DNA of 64,000 bases, taken from positions 744,001 to 808,000 of the forward strand of contig OY970164.1 in NCBI GenBank assembly GCA_963706555.1. The letters are read 5' to 3'. This document shows, piece by piece, positions 33,989-43,377 of this stretch. Position 1 is the first letter of the stretch, and each line of letters opens with the position of its first letter. The DNA is from Bog-473 sp963706555. GTDB taxonomy: Bacteria; Actinomycetota; Acidimicrobiia; Acidimicrobiales; RAAP-2. The position numbers were made by a program, and so were the translations under genes. Under the pieces are notes generated by a model. That model ran no database searches, had not been told where the DNA came from, and worked only from the letters and a program-made list of their open reading frames with translations.

Positions 33989-34885
33989 CTAACGAGGAGC
34001 GAGGTTCTGAGGTCCCGTCGATGGATACCCCGCCGCGGCGCGTATGGCCTCGCCCCACGTCTTCAGCTGTGCGATGAGCTCATCGAAATCGTCGCCCAAT
34101 GTCCGCACCATGACGGTGCACTGGCGATCCGTTGCGACTTCGATGTTCTCGCGCACGGTACGTCCGAAGTCGGTGAACCCACCATCGTCGATGAGGCCGT
34201 GCTCGCGCAGATGGGCCTCGGCCACATCGAGCTGGGCGCCCGACCAGGCACGCGAGCGCACGTAACTGCGAAGTGGGATGCCCCAGAACAACTCGGACAG
34301 CAGGCCGATCTCAGGCGCTTTGAACCCGCTCGAGATCCACGCCGCCGTGTGCGAGTCACCGCGGTACTCGCGCAGGAGGTCCGTGAGCCGCCACATGTCA
34401 CCGAGCGGCGTTCCCGGCAGTCCGAGATGCAACAACCCCGAGTAGAGCGGTCTGCCCTCGGGTCGCAGTTGCGACGTCGCACGGGTCAACAGCTCGGTTG
34501 CGCGCGCCAATCCCTCCGGCCGCTCGCCCAGAATCCGCTCCAGCTGCGCCGTCGCGCCATCGGTACGGGCGACACAGATGGTCCCCGCATCCGTGAGCTC
34601 CCACCCGTGGCGCACGCCGCGGGCAACGGTCTCGGGATTGAAGACGGCGAAGGCGGACGCCACCATCTCACCAGGGACCTGACCCATGACCGAGCCACGG
34701 CTGGTGAAGTAGGCCGGGCCGTCGGGCAGTTGCACCCCGTTGTCCAACTCCCCCGGGCTGGGCGAGAAGCCGAGCTTCTCGTACGCCTCGTGACACTCGG
34801 CGGCGAAGTAGACCTGCGCCGCAACGGGCTCGAGGGCTGACGCCAACAAGCGCGTCCGGGGCTCAAGGTGCTTATCGATGCTCAT
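33989..34885 (-). CDS. SCO6745/SalK-family protein
   Basis: This 298-residue protein matches the actinobacterial SCO6745 family: an N-terminal block with SALEPVAAQVYFAAECHEAY, AYFTSRGSVMGQVPGEMVAS, FNPETVARGVRHGWEL, then WRLTDLLREYRGDSHTAAW, and a C-terminal winged-helix-like region (DDGGFTDFGRTVRENIEVAT, DRQC). Homologues occur near biosynthetic genes, for example SalK, but no function is established. No signal or membrane helix is seen. It is convergent with the SDR gene. The final LAPR is close to the stop with no terminator hairpin visible. Confidence 0.83.
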   Translation of the reverse strand: MSIDKHLEPRTRLLASALEPVAAQVYFAAECHEAYEKLGFSPSPGELDNGVQLPDGPAYFTSRGSVMGQVPGEMVASAFAVFNPETVARGVRHGWELTDAGTICVARTDGATAQLERILGERPEGLARATELLTRATSQLRPEGRPLYSGLLHLGLPGTPLGDMWRLTDLLREYRGDSHTAAWISSGFKAPEIGLLSELFWGIPLRSYVRSRAWSGAQLDVAEAHLREHGLIDDGGFTDFGRTVRENIEVATDRQCTVMVRTLGDDFDELIAQLKTWGEAIRAAAGYPSTGPQNLAPR

Positions 34886-35079
34886 GGGCCAACCTTACGC
34901 CCGGCTGTCGACGATTTCCGGGCGAGCCGAGTCCTCGATTTGCCGAGTGCGGGGAACGGAAATACAAGGTTCCGGACCTTTTTCGACCGGTCCAACTGCG
35001 GCGTCTCGTCGTCTCGTTCGTGCTCCCAGCTTCAGCCCAGATTTGCCCCCCGTGATCTCACTGACGGCGCCCGCGCGTC

Positions 35080-35268
35080 CTATGGCCTCCCGAGGCCCCT
35101 GAGGCTCGATCCACTGATCAACATGGAAGCGACGATGCCGAGCGGCAACATCCCCCAATACCCGACGGCGTGGGTCTGAATGTTGCCGAAGAAGAGCATG
35201 AGCAACCATGTAGCGGGGAACGTCGATACAAGGAAGACGACAATGGCCAGCAAGATCATTCGAATCAT
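35080..35268 (-). CDS. Small two-helix membrane protein (62 aa)
   Basis: This short protein consists of two hydrophobic helices (ILLAIVVFLVSTFPATWLLM and YWGMLPLGIVASMLI) with a short Gly/Asn loop. A ggggg sits five bases before its ATG, which supports real translation. The overall look is of small permease-like or stress membrane proteins in Actinobacteria. It is one of two short membrane proteins encoded on the minus strand between the SCO6745 gene and the P450. Confidence 0.65.
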   Translation of the reverse strand: MIRMILLAIVVFLVSTFPATWLLMLFFGNIQTHAVGYWGMLPLGIVASMLISGSSLRGLGRP

Positions 35269-35415
35269 GACTACCCCCTAATTGTCTGAAAAACGTGGCG
35301 GGCCGACTCTAACCCGTTGCGATCATGACACGTCGACTCATGGGCGGGAGGGACCACCGGGGCACCGGCGACGCGTTGAACAACAACGCCGTCGGTGAGC
35401 GGCGCGAGCGAATCG

Positions 35416-35595
35416 CTAACGGCGTCGACTCGGCAGTAAGGCACCGATCAGCCAGAAAAGCGGAAGAAAGAAGCCGATCAGGAACATGACCCAGTGACCC
35501 TTCCTGATCGACATGATGCCCAAGGTCACAAGCAGCACCAGATAGAGGACACTCCACAGAGCGATGAAGCCGCCACCGGTCACGTCAGCAATCAT
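35416..35595 (-). CDS. Small membrane protein (59 aa)
   Basis: Reading the minus strand from the ATG at 35595 gives a 59-residue protein with gggagg six bases upstream. It has an N-terminal helix (FIALWSVLYLVLLVTLGIM), a charged loop SIRKGHW, a second helix (VMFLIGFFLPLFWLIGALLP) and a basic end SRRR. The FLPLFWLIGALLP ending resembles the PLD-nuclease N-terminal (PLDc_N) type of small membrane modules. The hydrophobic pattern, strong ribosome site and clean stop make it a likely gene. Confidence 0.75.
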   Translation of the reverse strand: MIADVTGGGFIALWSVLYLVLLVTLGIMSIRKGHWVMFLIGFFLPLFWLIGALLPSRRR

Positions 35596-35644
35596 GGGCT
35601 GCCTCCCTTGCTCGAAGTCTCGTCGATCGATGATTCTTACAGGC

Positions 35645-36865
35645 TCACTCAGCCTTCGCCGTGAATCTCATCGGGAAGTGCTCGATGGACCGGATGTTGG
35701 GCGTGTACTCCAACGTGTGCCCGGGCTCGACCGAGTACTCCGGGATCCGACGATGCCATTCGCGCAGCGCGACTCGTAGCTCCATGCGGGCCAGGTGCGA
35801 GCCGAGACAACGATGGATGCCACCGCCGAAAGCGATGTGACGATTCACCTCGCGATCGAAGCGAACCTCATCTGCGTCTTCAACCTCGTTGTCGTCCGTG
35901 TTGGCCGAGCCGAGCATGAGAACGATCGAGTCACCCTGCTTGACCGGACAGCCGGCAAAGGTCGTGTCCTCGAGGGAGGCGCGGGCCACCATCTGCACCG
36001 GGGTCTCCCACCGGAGGAGCTCCTCGATGGCCGACGGGATCAGGCTCGGGTCCTCGGCCAACTGCTGGCGGTGTGCAGGGTGCTGGGACAAGAACGCGAA
36101 CATGCAATCCAAGGTCGCGGTCACGGTGTCGAGGCCGGCGATGAGGAACAAGAAGCAGATGTCCAAGATGTCCTCACGTGTCAACGTGTGGCCGTCCACT
36201 TCAGCACTCAGGAAGCGCGACACCAGATCTGCCCGTGGCTCCTTCTCGCGCTCGTCGAGCACCTGGTTGAAGTACGCATAGATGGAGTCGGCCACCATTT
36301 GCTGATGGGCGTCGGCTTTCTTGCTGCCGTAGGGAGAGCCGGTGACGTGATCGGGGCGGATGATGCCGTCCTTCATCGCCAGGAAACGGTCCAGCTCCTC
36401 TGGCGGCAATCCGAGCAGCTTGAGAAAGACCTGCGACGGATACGGCACCGAGAACTCTGCGGAGAAGTCGACCTCTCCCCGGTCGATGAAGCTGTCGATG
36501 AGATCGTTGACCAGGATCGCCACTTCCTCCTCCATCGCCGTCATCAGGCGGGGGGCGAAAATGGGGTCGAGGAGCTTTCGGTACTTCTTGTGATCGGGCG
36601 GATCGATCTGCAAGGGGATCAGCGGCCGGACGTTCTTCAGATCCACCGCGGACATGTTCGACGTGAACATCTCGGGGTGGCGCAGGGCCTCGTCGATGTC
36701 GGCCTTGCGGCTCAGCACCAAGGATCCCTCGAGGGCCAACACGGGGCTGCCGTCCCGCAGTGCCTTGAAGATGGGTTGTGGATTCGCAGCCATGTCCGAT
36801 TCACCGTCGAACGGGCTCGCCGTCTCTCCCTCGGTGGTCTCGGGTGCGTCAGTGGTTGCGTCCAT
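35645..36865 (-). CDS. Cytochrome P450
   Basis: This 406-residue soluble class I P450 has the I-helix oxygen-binding segment FLIAGLDTVTA (~239-250), ExxR at Glu282-Arg285 (EELLRWETP), and the heme loop FGGGIHRCLGSHLAR with axial Cys353. The I-helix has Leu-Asp-Thr, with the conserved acid/threonine pair present. Style and length fit actinobacterial bacterial P450s that act on steroids, fatty acids or terpenoids; the substrate is not evident. No ferredoxin is adjacent. It lies 76 bases after a TetR regulator on the same strand, which may control it. Confidence 0.92.
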   Translation of the reverse strand: MDATTDAPETTEGETASPFDGESDMAANPQPIFKALRDGSPVLALEGSLVLSRKADIDEALRHPEMFTSNMSAVDLKNVRPLIPLQIDPPDHKKYRKLLDPIFAPRLMTAMEEEVAILVNDLIDSFIDRGEVDFSAEFSVPYPSQVFLKLLGLPPEELDRFLAMKDGIIRPDHVTGSPYGSKKADAHQQMVADSIYAYFNQVLDEREKEPRADLVSRFLSAEVDGHTLTREDILDICFLFLIAGLDTVTATLDCMFAFLSQHPAHRQQLAEDPSLIPSAIEELLRWETPVQMVARASLEDTTFAGCPVKQGDSIVLMLGSANTDDNEVEDADEVRFDREVNRHIAFGGGIHRCLGSHLARMELRVALREWHRRIPEYSVEPGHTLEYTPNIRSIEHFPMRFTAKAE

Positions 36866-36941
36866 GTGCTCTCTCCTGAATGGGTTCGTGGTCGAATCGG
36901 TTCGAAGCCTGTGGCGGTCTCATCGGTCTGTTGGGCGCCCC

Positions 36942-37598
36942 TCAGGCGCCCGTCAAGGGAAGCAGAAGGCCGTTGACGGACTGCACGAGGGCACGGTCGT
37001 CGGGCTCGGGAATGATGAAGCTCGAGGCGAAGAGCCGGACGACGACGTCGACCAATTGCTCCCGGCTGAGCGCCCCGGTGGCCACGGCCGGCACAGCGTC
37101 GAAGGCGTCACCGAGCTGGGTCAGGAGTGCCACTTCCAATTTCGGCAGGTGCACCAGCAGGTAGCCGAGCACGAACCCGGGCTCGTGCTCGAAGAGCGCC
37201 CGGGCGGGGTGCATGCGGATGTAGTCGAACGCGAAGGCCACGAACGCCCGCATCCGTTCGGTAGGTTCGTCACAAGCGGCCAACGCCGCCGCGAGACCCT
37301 GGTTGAATGCACGCTCGTCGAAGATCGCCACTGCGTCGAGCAGGCATTCCTTGCTCGGGAAATAGCGGTACAACGTGCCGCGTGACACACCTGCGGCCTC
37401 GCTCACCTCCTGCATCCCGAGCCGCTTCACCCCCCGACGACCGACCAGCCGCAGCGTGGCACTGAGTATCCGCTCTTCTGTGGACCCATAGTTTGCGGGC
37501 CCGTCGGACGCACTGGGGGCACCCTCGCCGTCCGCAGCGACCGATGCCAGGCTCCGGGGAGAGTCAAGTGCCACAGTCACAGTAGACATACTAGACAT
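36942..37598 (-). CDS. TetR-family regulator upstream of the P450
   Basis: From the ATG at 37598 the protein is 218 residues. A Ser/Ala-rich leader of ~45 residues precedes the helix-turn-helix: RILSATLRLVGRRGVKRLGM, VSEAAGVSRGTLYRYFPSKE. The C-terminal ligand domain is helical (AFVAFAFDYIRMHPARALFE). The P450 follows at 76 bases in the same direction, so it is probably the target or operon partner. Direct repeats TAGACAT (37583-37589 and 37592-37598) overlap the start region and could be its operator. A longer upstream open frame is the shadow of the divergent binding-protein gene. Confidence 0.85.
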   Translation of the reverse strand: MSSMSTVTVALDSPRSLASVAADGEGAPSASDGPANYGSTEERILSATLRLVGRRGVKRLGMQEVSEAAGVSRGTLYRYFPSKECLLDAVAIFDERAFNQGLAAALAACDEPTERMRAFVAFAFDYIRMHPARALFEHEPGFVLGYLLVHLPKLEVALLTQLGDAFDAVPAVATGALSREQLVDVVVRLFASSFIIPEPDDRALVQSVNGLLLPLTGA

Positions 37599-37685
37599 TA
37601 ACCGTTCCGTTTGTCTCATGGGGCTCGTGCCAGGTGGCCCGGCACACGCCGGATGGAGGTGCGGATCCAGCGTTAGCGTGCGCTC

Positions 37686-38594
37686 GTGCGCATTGTGTCT
37701 CTGCTTCCATCCGCCACCGAGATCCTGTTCGCGGTGGGAGCAGGCTCCGAGGTGGTCGGGGTGACCTTCGAGTGCGACTTTCCGCCTGAAGCGCGTTCGC
37801 GGCGGATCGTCTCCACGACGACGCTGCCCGAAGGTCTCTCGCCCCTGGAGATCGATGCCATGGTCCGGTCCCGCATGGCCGCCGGCGAGGACCTCTACAC
37901 GCTGGACGAAGGAGCGCTCCGCACCATCGATCCCGACCTCGTGGTGACCCAGGACCTCTGCGCCGTGTGCGCGGTGGATATCAGCGAGGTGGACCAGGCT
38001 CTGGAACATCTCGGCTGCCGGGCCGAGGTTCTCACGCTCGACCCCATGACGCTCGACGATGTCCTCTCGTCCATCGAGACGGTCGGCCGGGCCACCGGGA
38101 ACCTCGCGCAGGCTTCGGAGTTGGTCCGGTCACTGCGTCAACGCCTCGATCACGTCGCCCGGGCCGTCGCGCCACGGAGCCTCCCCCGGCTGGCCGTTCT
38201 CGAATGGACCGACCCGCCGTTCTCCTCGGGGCATTGGGTGCCGGACATGGTCGAAGCGGCAGGGGCTACTTCGGTCCTCGGTTCGACTGGAGAACGTTCG
38301 AAGGGCATCGCGTGGAGCGATGTCATTGCGGCGCAACCGGACCTGATCGTGGTCGCGCCGTGCGGGTACCGGCTCAATGGCGCCGCAGAGTTGGCGGAGC
38401 AGGTCGTCGCGGCAGGCGTGCTACCGCCTGAGGTTCCCGTGTGGGCCGTCGACGCCGATGCCGCCTTCGTGCGACCCGGACCTCGGGTGGTCGACGGCGT
38501 CGAGACGTTGGCTGGAATCGCCCACCCCGGTTCGGTCAACGCCCCTCCCGGAATGGCCGCCCAGGTTCGGGGCGGGTCGGCCGGGAGCCGCTAG
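37686..38594 (+). CDS. BtuF-like helical-backbone binding protein (cobalamin/metallophore type)
   Basis: This 302-residue protein has the periplasmic-binding fold of BtuF/FhuD: RIVSLLPSATEILFAVGAG, EVVGVTFECDFPPEARSRRI, PDLVVTQDLCAVCAVD, LEWTDPPFSSGHWVPDMVEA and IAWSDVIAAQPDLIVVAPCG. No signal peptide or lipobox is seen, and no permease or ATPase gene lies beside it. This cytoplasmic variant is common in bacteria, including Actinobacteria, as a 'cobalamin-binding protein' without transporter partners; its job is unclear. It ends at a CTAG that is shared with the convergent gene at 38591. Confidence 0.88.
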   Translation: MRIVSLLPSATEILFAVGAGSEVVGVTFECDFPPEARSRRIVSTTTLPEGLSPLEIDAMVRSRMAAGEDLYTLDEGALRTIDPDLVVTQDLCAVCAVDISEVDQALEHLGCRAEVLTLDPMTLDDVLSSIETVGRATGNLAQASELVRSLRQRLDHVARAVAPRSLPRLAVLEWTDPPFSSGHWVPDMVEAAGATSVLGSTGERSKGIAWSDVIAAQPDLIVVAPCGYRLNGAAELAEQVVAAGVLPPEVPVWAVDADAAFVRPGPRVVDGVETLAGIAHPGSVNAPPGMAAQVRGGSAGSR

Positions 38595-38919
38595 CGCGCG
38601 ATCGTCGTCACGCTCCTGAGAGGCGCAGCGCCCGGGTTGTCGGCGGCCGTGGCCGCCGACGGTTGGCTCCGTCGGGTTCTCATCTCAGCCGCGCGGGTTC
38701 TCATCTGTGCCGTGGTCCTCCGGAGATGGTTGGCCACTTCGATGGCCTGTTTACGGCGCGCGCTCCGTGATCGGGATCGAAAAAGTAGGCCACCGAGAAG
38801 CCCAACCCTGAGACGACCAGCCTCCCCGTTGATCGCCTGGCCCGGTGGGCATGACCCCGTGCGGCTTCAAATGTTCCCTTTGGGTCGATCACCAGCATCA
38901 GCCTCGTTTCATAGTGCAA
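38591..38919 (-). pseudogene. Small YtxH/DUF-like membrane protein with FDPD motif, frameshifted
   Basis: Reading the minus strand, one frame gives RRSTGRLVVSGLGFSVAYFF then DPDHG; the -1 frame continues SARRKQAIEVANHL and ends MRTRRSQP...RSVTTIAR at the TAG at 38591. Together they form a typical actinobacterial small protein: a short membrane helix, FDPDxG, then a basic Arg/Lys helix. One G is missing near 38764-38766 (cacggAgcg). With it restored the product is about 109 residues. The first frame alone stops early. The start (38919 or the in-frame ATG/GTG downstream) is uncertain. The stop shares CTAG with the convergent binding-protein stop. Confidence 0.62.
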
Positions 38920-38994
38920 ACCCTGTGGTGCCCATACCCCAGGGTGTCCCGAGAGAAACGTCGCGTCCTGTGCTGCTCACAAACCCCGGGTTCC

Positions 38995-40568
38995 TCAGTC
39001 GAGTCTGGCCAACTCCCGCTCGATGTTGTCGAATCCCCCTTCGATCTCACTCAACTCGTCCTCGGTGCCCTGCACCTTCGGCCCGGTGAACCATTTTCGT
39101 GCACTGAGCAACCAGTAACCGCCGGAGAACAAAAGGACAACACCCACGGCGATCGGGGCGTAGTTGAAATTGTCCCGGTTGATGGTCGAGAACGCGTACT
39201 GCGGGAGCATGAAGAGGACCGCGATGAAGGCCACCCAGATGATCCCGACCCAGCCGACGAGTGGGCTCCATTTGCCCAGCGACCATCGCCCGCCTTGCCA
39301 GCTCTTCCCTTGCAAGCGTCGCAACAGGGTGGGCAATACATAGGCGATATAGAGACCGATGGTGGCGATCGATGTCACCGCGGCGTACGCGACAAGGCTC
39401 CAAAGAGAGGGGATGGCGAGGATGAAGGCGAAGACGACGCAGAACCAGATCGAATTCGTCGGCGTCCTCGTCCGAGGGTTGATGCGGTGCCAGTACTTGT
39501 GTCCGGGCACCGCCCCGTCGCGGCTGAAGGCGAAGAGCATGCGGGAGTTCGCCGTCACCGAGGCCATGCCACAGAAGGCCTGGGCAATGATCGCAATGAG
39601 TAGGAGAAGCTCGGCACCGAGGCGCGAGAGCGTGGACTCCCAGATCGCGACCGGGGCCGCGGTGTCCGCGGCCGTCGCCGTGTAGACCGCCGGGTGGGTC
39701 GGGATCACCGAGGTGATGGCGAGGATCAAGATCCACCCCGCAATGAGGGAGACGACGATGGAGCTCACGATCCCTCTCGGCGCCGCCAGGTCGGCGTTGT
39801 GGGTCTCTTCGGACATGTGGGCCGAGGCGTCGTAGCCGGTGAATGTGTACTGCGCCATGAGCAGCCCGAGCATGAACACGTAGATCGGCACACCCAGCGT
39901 GCTCTTGTTCTCGAACTTGGTGAAGATGAAGCTGGCCGAAGCGTGATGGCTCGGGACGAAGAAGAGCACCACGGCGATGGTGAGCACACCGAGCATGTGC
40001 CACCACGCGCTCACATCGGAGAGGAAGGCGACGATGCGGACCCCGAAGGTATTGAGGATGCCGTGGACGACGAGGATGGCGGCGTACATGATCAGGACGT
40101 AGCCCGCCGTGGTCGGGTACCCCGTCGTCAGGTTCAAGAACACCGTGAAGAACGTGGCGAAGCCGAAGTCGATGCCGGCGGTGACGGCGATCTGGCCCAA
40201 CAGGTTGAACCAACCGGTAACCAACTCGACGCACCGGGGTTGCTCTTCGAGAGTTTCGCCGACCAGTAGTAGAGGCCGCCGGCTGTCGGATAGGCCGATG
40301 CGATCTCGGCCATGCCCAGGCCGACGATGGTGGTCATTGCGCCGACGATGACCCAGCCCCAGACGATGTCCACCGGACCGCCGTAGGTCATGCCGAAGTA
40401 GTAGAGCGTCAGGCATCCGGAGAGGACCGAAATGATGGTGAAAGAGACGGCAAAGTTGGAGAAACCTCCCATCCTTCGCCGCAGCTCCTGCGCGTAGCCG
40501 AGCGCGTGCAATTGCGCGACATCATTGTCCTGGACCGAACCGCCGACCGTAGCCCCCGGAGTCGTCAT
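38995..40568 (-). CDS. APC-family amino-acid permease, frameshifted
   Basis: Two frames form one 524-residue APC transporter. The N-terminal frame from the ATG at 40568 (ggggggacc upstream) reads ALGYAQELRRRMGGFSNFAV, IISVLSGCLTLYYFGMTYGG and YPTAGGLYYWSAKLSK. The remainder runs in the next frame: TGWFNLLGQIAVTAGIDFGF, then helices to EGGFDNIERELARLD. The switch is at about 40219-40220, where aa on the plus strand should probably be aaa (SSWFTGWF). Consensus TM3 (ETHNADLAAPRGI) and TM8 blocks are intact. The family imports amino acids or amines with protons; substrate unknown. Either an uncorrected base error or a recent mutation is possible. Confidence 0.85.
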
Positions 40569-40700
40569 GGTCCCCCCTGCCGGCGCAGCTTCACGCCGCC
40601 CGATGTGCCAAACGTGATGCCACATGGGAGCAGGGTTCAACGCCTGTGTCAAGCGCCTCCGCATCGAGCGCGGCCCGTTTGAAAGGGTGGTGGACCACCC

Positions 40701-41714
40701 TTACGCGGCGGGCGCCAGCTCCTGCCAGATGAGCCCGGACAAACCTTCGATGGTGGCGATCCCGTTGGCTTCGGTGGCGCCATCCGTCAGGACCGCAATC
40801 ACATAGTTCCGACCGTCGCCGTCGATGTGGCCCATGCTGTTCACCTGCCAGCCTCCGCTGTCCAGGGGAAGCCATCCGTTCTTGAGAGCCACGGTTGCGT
40901 CCGCCCCCGGGCCCGAAGTGATCCCCCAGGCCTCGTCGGTTTCGACATGCGACATGAGCCCGAGCTCGTAGCTCTGCGACGCGGGCGAAAGGATGCCGTT
41001 GGGGTACGCCACTGTGCGCATGAGCTGCACCTGGTCGGCCGCAGTCGTTGTCGACAACCCCCAATACCCCGCCGCATCCGGTGTCGTCTGGGTGAGGCCC
41101 GCCTCCGTGTCGAAGCTTTGGACACCCGCGGCTCCGCCTTCGCTGTCCCACAGATCTTGCGCGTCGTCGTTGTCGCTCAACTCGATCATGCTCTGGCTCA
41201 AGGTCTGATCCGCCGGCGTGAGCGCTTGCCCGCGGGCCTGGCTCTGCGCCAACAGGGTCGCCAGAATGTCCACCTTCATGATGCTGGCCGTCACCTCGGC
41301 CGTGTCGGGGCGGTACAGCGAAGTGCGACCTGTGACGTCGTCGTACACGGCCGCTGTCACGTCTTCCGCGCTGTGCGCCGTGAGGTACGCCTCCACTGGC
41401 GGTTGCGTGAAGAGGTCGGCCGCACCGGGTGTCGTGTGGTGGTGGGCGGCGGTCCTGACCGTCGAGCCGGTGGTCGTGTCCTTCGTCGCATCCTCTCCGT
41501 TCGCCGACTGATGGCCACGGCGAGCGGGAACCGGCGTGCGGTTGAGGACCACCACACCGGCCACGGAGAGGAGCAGAGCTGCGCAGGCTGCACCAGCGAG
41601 CCGACGGTGCAGGCGCCGCCGTCTGGCGCGTCGCCTCGCAACCCTGGACGGAGGCGACGCGACCGGGCCCGTCGCGGAGGCGGCCGGTGCTCGGGGGTCG
41701 TCCAACACCGCCAT
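40701..41714 (-). CDS. Secreted or anchored class A beta-lactamase-fold protein
   Basis: This 337-residue protein has a basic cytoplasmic leader, a membrane or signal helix (AGAACAALLLSVAGVVVLN) and a serine beta-lactamase/DD-peptidase fold. The SxxK motif is Ser144-Ile-Met-Lys147 in ASIMKVDILA, the SDN motif is Ser180-Asp-Asn182 in ELSDNDDAQ, and KTG appears as LKNGWLP. The omega-loop Glu166 motif of true class A enzymes is not evident, so antibiotic hydrolysis cannot be assumed; peptidoglycan or peptide hydrolysis is as likely. It is divergent from the third luciferase-like gene. Confidence 0.82.
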   Translation of the reverse strand: MAVLDDPRAPAASATGPVASPPSRVARRRARRRRLHRRLAGAACAALLLSVAGVVVLNRTPVPARRGHQSANGEDATKDTTTGSTVRTAAHHHTTPGAADLFTQPPVEAYLTAHSAEDVTAAVYDDVTGRTSLYRPDTAEVTASIMKVDILATLLAQSQARGQALTPADQTLSQSMIELSDNDDAQDLWDSEGGAAGVQSFDTEAGLTQTTPDAAGYWGLSTTTAADQVQLMRTVAYPNGILSPASQSYELGLMSHVETDEAWGITSGPGADATVALKNGWLPLDSGGWQVNSMGHIDGDGRNYVIAVLTDGATEANGIATIEGLSGLIWQELAPAA

Positions 41715-41780
41715 TGCCCAATGGTAACGAGAGGACCGCTCGTGACCTGGTCATTGAACGATCAATCTAAGGTGCGAACC

Positions 41781-42647
41781 ATGGAACTCGGAATTCACTA
41801 CGCGAACTTCACCCTCCCCGGCGGTCCCGAAGCAATGGGACCCACCCTCGCCTCCACCGCACGCGCGGCCGAGGACGGCGGGTGCTCTGTCTTCACCCTC
41901 ATGGACCATTGGTTCCAGATGGAGGGATTCGCCACCTCACAGGACCCCATGCTCGAGGGCTACACAGCGCTCGGCTTTCTGGCCGGCCAGACCCAGACCA
42001 TGACGCTCGCTCTCCTCGTCACAGGAGTCACCTACCGCCATCCGGGAGTGTTGGCCAAAATCGTGACCACTCTCGACATCGTGTCCGGCGGGCGGGCGCA
42101 GCTCGGCATCGGCGCGGCTTGGTACGAGCGCGAGCACCGCGGACTCGGCGTGCCGTTCCCGCCCCTACGCGAACGCTTCGAGCGTTTGGAGGAAGCGCTG
42201 CAGATCTGCCACCAGATGTGGAGCGACGATGACGGCCCGTACAACGGCACGCATTACCAACTCGCGGAGACCATCTGCTCCCCACGGCCGCTACAGAAGC
42301 CTGCGCCCAAAATCCTCATCGGTGGCAGTGGCGAGCAGAAGACGCTCAAGCTTGTGGCCCGCTACGGCGACGGGTGCAACCTTTTCGCCGCAGACGCCTC
42401 GGTCGTGGCGCACAAGCTCGACGTGCTCGCCCGGCACTGCGAAGCGGAGGGGCGCGATCTCGCCAGCATCCAGAAAACGGTCCTCGGACCCAACCCCTTG
42501 GACGACGTCGATGCCTTCCTCTCCCTCATGGAGGACTACGCCAAGCTCGGCGTGACGCTGGTCGAAGTGATGCCGCCCGGTCCGGACCCAGCGGCATGGG
42601 TGGCCGAGCTCGGCGAGAAGGTCGTACCGAGACTCCAAGAGGTCTGA
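41781..42647 (+). CDS. Luciferase-like (F420-dependent type) oxidoreductase 3
   Basis: This 288-residue enzyme begins MELGIHYANFTLPGGPEAMG and has CSVFTLMDHWFQMEG, MTLALLVTGVTYRHPGVLAK, RAQLGIGAAWYEREHRGLGV and LQKPAPKILIGGSGEQKTLK. The layout fits the TIGR03560-type F420-dependent group. The ATG at 41781 opens on the first barrel strand; the long upstream open frame is a shadow of the divergent beta-lactamase-like gene. It is the closest in style to oxidoreductase 1 by its GTGWYE/GAAWYE loop. Confidence 0.9.
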   Translation: MELGIHYANFTLPGGPEAMGPTLASTARAAEDGGCSVFTLMDHWFQMEGFATSQDPMLEGYTALGFLAGQTQTMTLALLVTGVTYRHPGVLAKIVTTLDIVSGGRAQLGIGAAWYEREHRGLGVPFPPLRERFERLEEALQICHQMWSDDDGPYNGTHYQLAETICSPRPLQKPAPKILIGGSGEQKTLKLVARYGDGCNLFAADASVVAHKLDVLARHCEAEGRDLASIQKTVLGPNPLDDVDAFLSLMEDYAKLGVTLVEVMPPGPDPAAWVAELGEKVVPRLQEV

Positions 42648-42686
42648 CCCGGATCGCCCTCGCTGGTCAACCTCGTCGGGCGTTCG

Positions 42687-43274
42687 CTACGCTTCGAGGC
42701 GGAAGGGCGGGTAGACGTCGGTGAGCAGAACCGCGTAGGCCATCACGCGGATGCTCCACCGGTAGTAGCCGACACAGAACACCCGCATACCCTCCGGCCA
42801 TTTCCCGGTGAAGAGGACGATGAACCACGCCAGGAACAAAACGACGGAAGCCGCAATCCCCACGAGATAGACCACCACGTAGGCCGGAATGACCCAGATC
42901 AGGCGCAGACCGACGGTGAGGCGGTTGCGGGTTTCGTCCGGCACGCTGCTCAACACGGCGGGATACCCCCCGGGGTCGGCGAATCCCGAAGGCAATTCGA
43001 AACCGGGGTATTGCTCGGTCCAGCCGTAGAGATAGGCGTAGACCCGCCACTGGTAGCGGAACACCCTCACCATGAAAGCGCCCCAGTTCTCGGGCATCTT
43101 CCCGGTGAAGAGGATGACGAACCAACTGACGATGGACAGGATCTGCACGCCGATGAAGAAGACGAAGAGCACCACCATCGGTGGGATGACGAGGAGCCAG
43201 TTCAACAGCGGACGCCATCGGGGGATCTCGGCGGGGCTGGTCACCTCGAGATTCAGCGGATACGTCATCGTCAT
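42687..43274 (-). CDS. DUF4389 membrane protein, internally duplicated
   Basis: This 195-residue protein has four membrane helices made of two copies of a DUF4389 unit. The halves match closely: SIVSWFVILFTGKMPENWGA, then YQWRVYAYLYGWTEQYP; and FLAWFIVLFTGKWPEGMRVF, then YRWSIRVMAYAVLLTDVYP. The ATG at 43274 has agaggggg five bases upstream. Many actinobacterial homologues exist without known function; the helix-loop-helix with TGKxPE suggests a re-entrant or oligomeric membrane element. It is convergent with oxidoreductase 3. Confidence 0.87.
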   Translation of the reverse strand: MTMTYPLNLEVTSPAEIPRWRPLLNWLLVIPPMVVLFVFFIGVQILSIVSWFVILFTGKMPENWGAFMVRVFRYQWRVYAYLYGWTEQYPGFELPSGFADPGGYPAVLSSVPDETRNRLTVGLRLIWVIPAYVVVYLVGIAASVVLFLAWFIVLFTGKWPEGMRVFCVGYYRWSIRVMAYAVLLTDVYPPFRLEA

Positions 43275-43377
43275 GGCTGCCCCCTCTTTCACTGTCTGAT
43301 GGTGACCATAGCCTTACCCTCGGCTTCCGAGCGGCTTTGTCGCCCCGGGGACGGGTACTCGGCCTCGCTTGCTTCGC

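Noticed and set aside
37583..37598. Direct repeat TAGACAT-N2-TAGACAT at the TetR start
   Set aside because: It could be an operator but overlaps the start codon and is not a palindrome, so not listed as a site.
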